NCBI GenBank assembly: GCA_002501205.1
Contig: DLRW01000056.1
Coordinates: 1 to 50,891 of the forward strand
Origin: Flavobacteriales bacterium UBA7878
GTDB taxonomy: Bacteria > Bacteroidota > Bacteroidia > Flavobacteriales > Schleiferiaceae
Direction: 5' to 3'
Length of the DNA: 50,891 nucleotides
Shown: positions 25,967 to 33,800 of the stretch, piece after piece
Numbering within the stretch: position 1 is the first letter of the stretch
Layout of the letters: every line of letters begins with the position of its first letter
Notes under the pieces: generated by a model
What the model saw: only the letters and a program-made list of their open reading frames with translations
Databases searched by the model: none
What the model was told of the DNA's origin: nothing
Translations under genes and position numbers: made by a program

Positions 25967-27010
25967 ATGAAAAACATGAAAAAAACGTTCCTAGCTCTCT
26001 TCTTGATTCCCGCTGCTCTCTGGGCTCAAGATTATGATTATTCCCCTGCGATCAATCGCAATTTAGAGATGCTCTTTGATGGCTATCTAATCCCCTACAA
26101 TAAGATCATCAATATTGATCCGAACTCCAGTCCCATCGACACCTTTGGTTTGGTGGAAGTATATCGTGATGCCAATGGCAATTTCCTTAATGGTCGTGAA
26201 ACCTACGAAGGAAACATCACCACTAACTGGAACTGTTCACACAGCGGAAATTTAAACGAAGTGTATATCGTTGACGCGCAAACCGGTGATTCTCTGCAAT
26301 ACGAAAAACTGTATTTCGATGCGAACCGTAAGGACACTCTTACTGAAATTTACATGGATACCGCAGGTACCGGTAATTTGGTAAAGGTTCAAGATTTACG
26401 CTTATTCTACAATAATTTCGGGATCGATAGTGCTTCGGTTACTGTACCTGGTGGCGGTGTAGGTAATGAGGTAATTTACATGTTCCGTCGTAATTCGGTG
26501 GGTAAGCTCGATTCCTTAATCATTGGAATCACCTTTGCCGGAACTCCCTATCCTATCCAAACCCTGATTTACCATGAAAACGTAAATGGCTCCTTGGATA
26601 GCATTAACCTAATGAACAACTTAAGTGGTGAAATTGAAGAACAAGTTCGCACCAAGGTTGATGGCAATGGATTGGTTTATGAGTTCAGTTTCTATGAAAA
26701 GGACATGAACGATGAGTGGAGTATTTATGACACCTACATTTTAAGTACCGAAACTTTCTTCAGCTTAGTGGAAGGTGCCAAAGCTTTCGACTTTGAACTC
26801 TATCCTAATCCTGCTCAAAAGCAAATCCGTTTGGATCTGAAGCAAAATGCTAATTATCATATTTATCATTTAAGTGGCACTCTTTTCCAAGAGGGTGAGT
26901 ACATCCGTGGAAATGCCATTGATATTGAGAATTTGCCTGCCGGTATTTATGTGATGAACGTAGAACTAGCTAATGGCGACAACAGCAGTCTGCGCTTTGT
27001 AAAGCAATAG
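25967..27010 (+). CDS. Secreted protein of unknown function with T9SS sorting domain
   Basis: 347 residues from ATG 25967 (MKNMKKTFLALFLIPAALWAQ; the second Met, at 25976, is also possible). The frame is open to 25889, but that lies in the preceding terminator. The signal peptide ends at WAQ (about residue 18). The central ~240 residues are beta-rich, with repeated 'L.Y...G.....S' strands reminiscent of Rhs/YD-like sheet repeats but not close enough to assign. The last ~75 residues form a T9SS sorting domain (FELYPNPAQKQIRLDL, IDIENLPAGIYVMNV). Exported across the outer membrane and probably anchored on the surface. Monocistronic between two terminators. Confidence 0.85.
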   Translation: MKNMKKTFLALFLIPAALWAQDYDYSPAINRNLEMLFDGYLIPYNKIINIDPNSSPIDTFGLVEVYRDANGNFLNGRETYEGNITTNWNCSHSGNLNEVYIVDAQTGDSLQYEKLYFDANRKDTLTEIYMDTAGTGNLVKVQDLRLFYNNFGIDSASVTVPGGGVGNEVIYMFRRNSVGKLDSLIIGITFAGTPYPIQTLIYHENVNGSLDSINLMNNLSGEIEEQVRTKVDGNGLVYEFSFYEKDMNDEWSIYDTYILSTETFFSLVEGAKAFDFELYPNPAQKQIRLDLKQNANYHIYHLSGTLFQEGEYIRGNAIDIENLPAGIYVMNVELANGDNSSLRFVKQ

Positions 27011-27043
27011 GCTGAAAAAGCTCAAATCAGCTTTAAAAAGATT

Positions 27044-27078
27044 AAGCCCAGAGCAAGAAATTGCTTTGGGCTTTTTTT
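27044..27078 (+). terminator. Intrinsic terminator whose T-run abuts the next start codon
   Basis: 12-bp stem, 27044-27055 with 27062-27073 (one G-U), then T to 27078. The ATG of the next predicted gene is the very next base. Confidence 0.8.
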
Positions 27079-27468
27079 ATGATCTTTAGTAAACCCTATT
27101 ACAAGCTTATGTCGATCCTCCTCTATATAGCACTGCTCTTCCTTTGTCTGCGCTGGTTACATCGAAGCCAAAGGACTCCAGGACAAATGATCAGTATAAG
27201 TTTCAGCTTTATGGGAGGCTCGCTTTTTAGTTTTGCCCTCTCCCTGATGCTGGATAATGAGTATTTAGAAGGCATTACACATTTGATATTGCTCAGCCTC
27301 TTTAGTGTACTCTTTTGGTTGATGGGATTAGTCTTAATTTGGAGAGCCAGGTCTGAGACTCCAAAAGACAGCAAAATTATCGCCAGCATGATTATTAGTC
27401 TGGTACTGGCCCTTCCCATTCTGACTTATGCCCTTTTAGCGAATGCCAGTTTGAAGATTGGGGGATGA
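27079..27468 (+). CDS. Small hypothetical membrane protein (four predicted helices)
   Basis: Not recognised. About 129 residues with four hydrophobic segments separated by short charged loops (around residues 10-26, 38-56, 64-87 and 100-122), so a polytopic inner-membrane protein. The start is uncertain: ATG 27079 directly follows the T-run of the upstream terminator, and ATG 27109 is an alternative that would shorten the first segment. No -7 box was found in the small space available, so expression may rely on read-through. The helical hydrophobic pattern, rather than homology, supports it being a gene. Confidence 0.55.
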   Translation: MIFSKPYYKLMSILLYIALLFLCLRWLHRSQRTPGQMISISFSFMGGSLFSFALSLMLDNEYLEGITHLILLSLFSVLFWLMGLVLIWRARSETPKDSKIIASMIISLVLALPILTYALLANASLKIGG

Positions 27469-27634
27469 AACTGCCTTTGAGATGAATTGTTGAAATTCAA
27501 GTGAAATTGATTTTTCCATTATCAACGATTCTTGGAAGTTTATAAAAGTGAAACAGCTTTACTCTCCTTTTGCAATACCGGAAAAGCTTTAACTTCCCCT
27601 TTAACCTAACCCAATTAAGTCATTTCGAATACCA

Positions 27635-29404
27635 ATGTCACAAATGTTGAAAAGCTTCGCCTATCTCTTATCCCTTGGCCTTTTCCCTTTATTTTTATTG
27701 CAATGCCAGCCTGAAGCGCCTTCCGCCCACACCGTCTTTAAACATCATCCCAAAGACCCCTATCGAATCAATATGGTCGAGAGTCAATTCTTTGAGGTGG
27801 ATACTAAGCTGGACCAGGTAGTTGAAGGGAAAGAAGGCACTGTAATAGTGATGCCTAAGGCTTGCTTTCTTTATCCCGATGGCAAAACCGTTATGGAAAC
27901 AGTTAAGCTGGAATTAGCCGAAGCTTTACAAAGCAGCCAGATGGTACTTTCCAATCTTAGTTCCGCCTATCAAGGAGAGCTAAAAGAAACAGCTGGCATT
28001 CTTTTTCTTAAAGCTACAGCTGAGGGACAAGACTTAGACATAAACCCTGAAATTCCTATTTATATTGAACTCCCAAGTCCGAAGCGCAAAGGAGGGATGA
28101 TGGCTTATAAAGGAACCAGGGATGAAAATGGCAATATGGAATGGTACGATCCTAAGAAGTTAGAATCCTATATAATTCCACTTGAGCTCGAACTATTCAA
28201 TTTCTACCCTCCTAACTTTAAATTAGAAGTAGCCAGGAGTCTTCCCATAGGCGAAAATCAACAAATTTCTGATGCTCTATTGGACAGCCTTTATTACGGT
28301 CTTTCAAACTGGGGTGGAACATCTAGCACAATGATGATCGACCCGGAGTTGAAAGGAAAATTTGAAGTAGGCTCCCATTTTCATGACAGCTCTAAAATTG
28401 ATTTTAAACAAACACAGGCAAAAAGCGGGGCTAATTTTTGTGGCATTGATCCCCTAAAAATCAAGGCCATTCGCTCCAAGGACTACCAAGACAGCTTCTT
28501 AAGCAGTCGGGAGTTTCAAAAAAGACTGCAAAGCTTATACTTCTGCCGATCCGGTGAAATACTGGATATCTACACAAATAATTTGGATAAAAACCTTTGG
28601 GAATTAGATAGCCTTGCGGCTGATGCGATTAAAAATGATTCGCTGTCTCAAGTTTTCAGAGCCTATCAAAATGAAAAATTGGGCTCTGTGCAAGGAGATA
28701 ATATCCACGTTTCCATCTTAAAGGACTATTACAGGAAAAAGCTCCAAAGCGTATTAAAACAATTTAGAGAAGCCCGGTATGTTGTAGTCTACGGCAAAGA
28801 TTCTTATGGGCGAGTTCGAGACGATAGTTCCTATTCCAGGTTTTTAATTTTCCTGAAGAAAAAGGAAGTATACCGCTCAGAACGCTATGGCTTTACCTGG
28901 TCTGATCAAGGTTGGCTTAATGTAGCTCGATCCTGTCCAATAGACTCTTGTGTTTCCCAAAAAATGGAATTGCTAGTTGAAAATGGAAACAGCTTTGATC
29001 GAATAGACTGTTACTTCATCAACACCAGCAAACGAAGTGTTTACCCAATGAAAAGCTCCGATTCCAAAAGCTTTAATTTGGGAAGTCTTGAAAATCAAGA
29101 AATGCTCATAGCTCCTGAAAATTCGGCGATAATGCTTTGCTTGGCGGTAAAAAACAAACAATACTTTTTCGGCCTTAATTATGTCTTAACCGGGCATTCC
29201 CGATCTATAAAAATGGAGCCCAAGCCTATCAGCCCAAATAAGCTGGCTGTTAAAATCAAGGATCTGAACCACTATACTGGGGAAAGTTATAGTGACTTTG
29301 AATTACTCAGGGCCTTGCGACAAAATCGCAATGCTCAGCCAAAACTACAATGGAATCAAATCCTAAACCGTTTAAGAGAGAGAGCCTTTCCTGGATGCAG
29401 GTAG
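27635..29404 (+). CDS. Large predicted lipoprotein of unknown function
   Basis: 589 residues. It has a lipoprotein signal with lipobox LLQC (Cys at about residue 24). Residues 50-160 (VEGKEGTVIVMPKACFLYPDGK, LKETAGILFLKATAEGQDL, IPIYIELPSP) form a beta-rich region of a type I have seen in Bacteroidota lipoproteins with Ig-like or ZU5-like modules, but I cannot name it. The rest is mixed alpha/beta with several Cys residues (FCGIDPL, YFCRSGEI, SCPIDSC) that could form disulfides. It lies in a run of orphan genes, monocistronic as far as can be seen. No consensus promoter is evident in 27469-27634. Confidence 0.8.
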   Translation: MSQMLKSFAYLLSLGLFPLFLLQCQPEAPSAHTVFKHHPKDPYRINMVESQFFEVDTKLDQVVEGKEGTVIVMPKACFLYPDGKTVMETVKLELAEALQSSQMVLSNLSSAYQGELKETAGILFLKATAEGQDLDINPEIPIYIELPSPKRKGGMMAYKGTRDENGNMEWYDPKKLESYIIPLELELFNFYPPNFKLEVARSLPIGENQQISDALLDSLYYGLSNWGGTSSTMMIDPELKGKFEVGSHFHDSSKIDFKQTQAKSGANFCGIDPLKIKAIRSKDYQDSFLSSREFQKRLQSLYFCRSGEILDIYTNNLDKNLWELDSLAADAIKNDSLSQVFRAYQNEKLGSVQGDNIHVSILKDYYRKKLQSVLKQFREARYVVVYGKDSYGRVRDDSSYSRFLIFLKKKEVYRSERYGFTWSDQGWLNVARSCPIDSCVSQKMELLVENGNSFDRIDCYFINTSKRSVYPMKSSDSKSFNLGSLENQEMLIAPENSAIMLCLAVKNKQYFFGLNYVLTGHSRSIKMEPKPISPNKLAVKIKDLNHYTGESYSDFELLRALRQNRNAQPKLQWNQILNRLRERAFPGCR

Positions 29405-29523
29405 AATTGAACAAGGGATCAGAATAACTTAATTTGGTTGTGGCCTATAAATCTGAAAAGCCATTTATAATTGACCTGATATAGTGAAATGCCTAGTTCC
29501 GCCCACTTGCAATTTGCATATCA

Positions 29524-29892
29524 ATGATGAAAGTAAAAGTTATCGACTCCTGGAAGCTGTCTGAACCATGGGGCATTTTAGCCAATCTGAAAATCCCAAT
29601 TCAAGGTTTACCGCAAAACAGTCTGCTCAAGTCTTTGGAAAGCGAGCATCTTTGGCGGGTAAAGGCGCGAATACTATTTAGTCATATTAGTCAGCATAAA
29701 CAATTCCCAAGCGAGACCGAAAAACTGCAAATACCGGCATTTTCGAATTCCAGCGATCGAGAGCGATCTCAGAAAATTCTAATGGATCAGGAAGCTAATT
29801 TTATTTTTCAATATGCCTTAATGGCTATTAAACACGATGAAAAGCCTAGTCCTGGAGAGGAACTTCTTTTGGAGCTTCCTCAAGCACTTTAA
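29524..29892 (+). CDS. Hypothetical small protein
   Basis: Not recognised; 122 residues, no signal peptide or membrane segment, mixed charge, with a helical C-terminal half (ANFIFQYALMAIKHDEKPSPGEELLLELPQAL). Two adjacent Met codons begin it. GCAATTTG just upstream differs by one base from the -7 consensus. It ends 6 bases before the convergent DUF1801 gene. Probably a lineage-specific gene; the ORF is uninterrupted and on the same strand as its neighbours. Confidence 0.55.
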   Translation: MMKVKVIDSWKLSEPWGILANLKIPIQGLPQNSLLKSLESEHLWRVKARILFSHISQHKQFPSETEKLQIPAFSNSSDRERSQKILMDQEANFIFQYALMAIKHDEKPSPGEELLLELPQAL

Positions 29893-29898
29893 GGCCAA

Positions 29899-30288
29899 TT
29901 ACTTCAAACGCTCCAAACGTCCCTTGCGCTTCACAATGTTGTTGTAGTCCCATTGGATCTCCATTGACTTTTGTAGGCATCTTCGCACGGCCGCTTCATC
30001 AATATCAACTGCAGATGTAAAGCGAATTTCAGCGGCTTTAAACTTGCCTACCGGACTGAGGCAATCCTCTTCAAAGCTTTGTCCACTCCAAAAGAGCAGG
30101 CGCATGCATGACTTTAATTTGCTATAGCCCGCTAAGGGATTTCCATCCATGAACCAAACGGGATGCGCATGCCATACCTTGGCCTCCGTCTCCTTTAATT
30201 CAGATTCTATTATTTGACATAATTGCTCAGCAATTCGAAGGTCTTCCCCTTCCAAGGCAGCGTGGTATTTAGCAATATCCTCTTGCAT
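29899..30288 (-). CDS. DUF1801 domain-containing protein
   Basis: A 129-residue single-domain protein matching DUF1801 (YdhG-like): an N-terminal helix, 'KVWHAHPVWFMDGNPLAGYSKLKSCMRLLFWSG' with the typical 'P.W......G......K......F..G' spacing, and a C-terminal helix. Function of the family is unknown. It starts 2 bases after the stop of the GyrI-like gene, which is upstream in the same operon. Such pairs of small ligand-binding-like proteins are common in Bacteroidota accessory regions. Confidence 0.75.
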   Translation of the reverse strand: MQEDIAKYHAALEGEDLRIAEQLCQIIESELKETEAKVWHAHPVWFMDGNPLAGYSKLKSCMRLLFWSGQSFEEDCLSPVGKFKAAEIRFTSAVDIDEAAVRRCLQKSMEIQWDYNNIVKRKGRLERLK

Positions 30289-30290
30289 TT

Positions 30291-30773
30291 CTATTTCTTT
30301 TTAATGGGAATCCAAAACTCTTCTTTCGAATCGGGATGCTCACCCTTATAGTTTTCATCCATCAAGGCAAAATAAGGTCTGGCATCCATTTCATATTCCG
30401 ATTTCGGGAGCCATTCCCCATAAATATATTGAAAGGTGGCTTGCGCTTCACTGGGTTTACCCTGATAAGAAAAAACGGCATACTCTCCGACGGGGATTTC
30501 GATTTCAGAAAGCGCATCTGGAACCTCATCCACCCCCGATTTGGGTATTGCCGCCCACTTTTCGAATTCACGCAAGGGAGAGAATTTCTGGAAAAAATCG
30601 GTATCCGGATAAATCTCTATCGCATACAAATTGGCTTCGGGGGCCAGGGCCTTGCGCAGAGGACCAAATTCCTTCCATAGTTCATAGGTTTGGTTTTGAG
30701 CCATGGACATCTTGCGATGCAAACCGATCAATACCATTCCTTTAAAAGTCTCGAAGCGTGGTTTAAGATTCAT
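30291..30773 (-). CDS. GyrI-like / AraC effector-binding domain protein
   Basis: 160 residues from ATG 30773 (MNLKPRFETFKGMVLIGLHRKMS), where the GyrI-like fold normally begins. The frame is open to ATG 30836, but that codon directly follows the terminator T-run of the upstream giant gene, leaving no room for a promoter. The longer version would add 21 residues of unrecognised sequence. The domain shows 'ELWKEFGPLRKAL', 'GEYAVFSYQGKPSEAQATFQYIYGEWLPKSEY' and terminal 'EEFWIPIKK', typical of stand-alone effector-binding proteins. It binds small hydrophobic or cationic ligands in related proteins; no DNA-binding domain is present. First gene of an operon with the DUF1801 gene. Confidence 0.78.
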   Translation of the reverse strand: MNLKPRFETFKGMVLIGLHRKMSMAQNQTYELWKEFGPLRKALAPEANLYAIEIYPDTDFFQKFSPLREFEKWAAIPKSGVDEVPDALSEIEIPVGEYAVFSYQGKPSEAQATFQYIYGEWLPKSEYEMDARPYFALMDENYKGEHPDSKEEFWIPIKKK

Positions 30774-30836
30774 AAAATCCAATTTTCCCTGCAAGGTAAA
30801 TTTTACCGGCACACTTACTTCCTGAAATTTATCCAT

Positions 30837-30868
30837 AAAAAAAGCCCCTCCATTTCTGAAGGGGCTTT
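30837..30868 (-). terminator. Intrinsic terminator of the first giant T9SS gene
   Basis: 9-bp stem, 30841-30849 with 30860-30868. On the minus strand the stem is followed by a T-run (A at 30837-30843 on plus). The second giant gene lacks an equivalent hairpin after its stop. Confidence 0.8.
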
Positions 30869-30886
30869 AGCCTATTTTATATCATC

Positions 30887-33800
30887 TTAGTGTTGAATCA
30901 CCACTCGAGTCTGATCCATCAGACTACCCTGCTTTAAGATTTGCAAGTGATAAACCCCACTGGCTAATTTTAGATCAAAGTCAAGTTCAGATTCCTGACC
31001 ACCTTTCTGAGCCGCTAATACCCGACCCTGGGCATCCAGAATCTGGATTTCTAATCCCGACCAATCTCCCTGTTCCATACGCAGTTTAAAGCGACCCTCA
31101 TTCGGGTTTGGATACAAGCTCCACTGGTTCTCCAATTGCCATTCAATTAAGCCGATCTTATTTTCTACTCGGATTTGCTTAGTGAGGGTATTGCTACAGG
31201 AGCGATTATCAATCACGGTCAATTTCACATTATACAAGCCCTGAGCTGCATATTGATGACTAGGATTCTGCTGGGTAGAGCTGGATCCATCACCGAAGTC
31301 CCAAATCCAGGTAACTGCATTAGGTGTACTATCGCTAAAGAAAGCGGTATCACTCAATTGGATAGTATCATTGCTCATACCGAAGTTCACTACCAATGGA
31401 TTTACTGTTACCAGTTTAGAAATGGTATCAAAACCTAAGCTATTGGTGGTACGTAGTACTACTCGGTAGGTTCCGGGATTCGGGAATACATGGGTTGGAT
31501 TATTCTGATTAGAGGAAGTACCATCACCAAAATCCCAAAAAAGAGTATTGAAATACTGTGAATTACTATTATCAAATGAAACTTCACCAATACAGATATT
31601 CTCATCATTAAAGCTGAAATCAGCTACTGGCATTGAGCCCGACTGGCCATTTAAGCAAATAGTGCGGTTTGTGTCATTGCTAATTATGAAGATAGAAGCG
31701 GAGAAGCTACTAACCGAAGTCGGAATAAAGTCGATATCCAATACCAGGCTATCCCCTACCGGAATGCTTGCCGAGCTTTGATAGATCTTAAACTGATTGG
31801 AAGTGGAAGTCATGCTGCTTATCACCAGCGGCATACATCCATCATTGTAAATGGTAACCGAACGGGTTGTGGTATCGCCCAATCGGGTTAAGGTGAAATA
31901 CGCACAGGTATCACTCAAGACCATTTCTGGCTCCGCTACTACATCAAATTTAACTGGCTTGCGATAAGTAGGCTGACTGGGACTGTTGTTGTTAACCACC
32001 ATGGTAGTATAATGCGTACCTAAAGGCAATAAGGCTGCATTGAAGAGTAAGTTCCGGTTCACCGAATCATTGGCGGGAATGGTACCGGCATTTGCACCTA
32101 CTACCGAAACCCAGTTTACGGTTTGTACCACCTCCAATTCTACGCGGTGGAAAGATCCGACACCACCATCAACGCTGGAAGCATTATACAGACCCACATC
32201 CAACATGCCATCCGCTAATAAGGTCGCAACCTGAGTACCCACCACGAAAATCTCAATTGTATCCAATTGATAAAAGCGGTTGTTATCGTAAAGGGTTTGC
32301 CAGTAATTACCATCTAAATAAAGGGTGGCGCGCTCTGAGAAGGAATCGTAATCCCCATTCAGGATAATGCGCAATTTGATACTGTCTGCAGTATTTGGCA
32401 ATCCACTGAAGCTATGTAAAGTACTTGCACCAGGCACATTGTAGGCAATTTGAGAACTGTCTACAAAGCGACCAAACTGAATATCAAAGTTCATTTGACC
32501 TTGACCTAAGTTCTTCACTTTGATTTGCTTATTGCCAATCACCTTACACTTCTGTAAGCGATAGTATATGGTGTCCTCTTCTACCCTTGGTAAAGCCGCT
32601 CCCACTCCAATACCGCTTACGCAGATATATACAGTGGTATCATTGGTGCTCACTTCCAAAGTATCAGTACTAAGACCCACGGAGAAGGGTGAGAATATCA
32701 CTTCTAATTTGGCCGTATCTCCAGGAGCCACATTCATTGGAATATTGCTAATCGTAAAATCACTGTTATTCGCCAGATAGGAAGTGATATCCAGGGTATC
32801 GCAACCCTCATTGTAAATTTCAAAGGTGTCTTTTACAGCTGCTCCTTGTAAAGATGAACCGAAGCTAATACAAGTGCTATCTACCACCTGTGCCTTGGCC
32901 AAACCATTCACCACTAAGTGCAAGGGTAAACGGAGCGGATTATTAGCCGGATCATTGGTTTGGAAGAACAAATCGTAATCGTAGGTACCATTGCTGATAC
33001 CGGCGGTATTAATATTGATATTGATCAACACAGAATCACCTACTGCTACCAGGCCTGAATCCGGACTGGCACTAATGAAATCCGGAGCACCAGTTCTACT
33101 GGCTCCCCAAATAATGGAGTTCTTCAATACATTCTCCAAATCGGTATTGGTTTGGAAGAAGTCATAACCGATATGAATCGCCAATCCATCGCCATAAGGC
33201 TGGGCTGCTACTACTGCTTCATCCGTTCCTACGGCACCGATAATACGCTCCAAGCCTGCAGTATTTACAAAGGCAGCTCTTTGAGTCGCACTCAGATAAG
33301 ACATTCCTGTACTAGGTAAGCCTGCAGCAATAGGATGCGAAGGCATGGAAATCGGAATGGGCGAACCGGGGTTCCAGCTATTGCTGATGGGCATAATATT
33401 ATACGCGGTTGAATAACCAACAGCCTGGTATCCAAAAATGATTACTCCACCATTATTTACAAAGTTCCGGTAGGCCGGACCAAAGGTGGTACTCATGGAA
33501 ATGGAGCTGCTTTCCGGCACGATTAACACATCGATAGTATCCAATTCCTGGGTCATCTGGGCCTCTGAACTGGCATTCACATATACCAAATTCACCTCGG
33601 GCATAGACAGGGCGATATTATAGATATTGGTTCTTTCGGTAGAGTACACAAAGCTTCCTACTACCCCAAGGCTAATCTTGCCATTACTTCCATTCCCTTG
33701 AATGTAGTCGAAGTCGAGGCCACTTAAACCGCTGTTGCGGAGGTATACCGGAATACTTATCGAATCACCACAATTGGTTACGGTTACTGAAAGTGAATCC

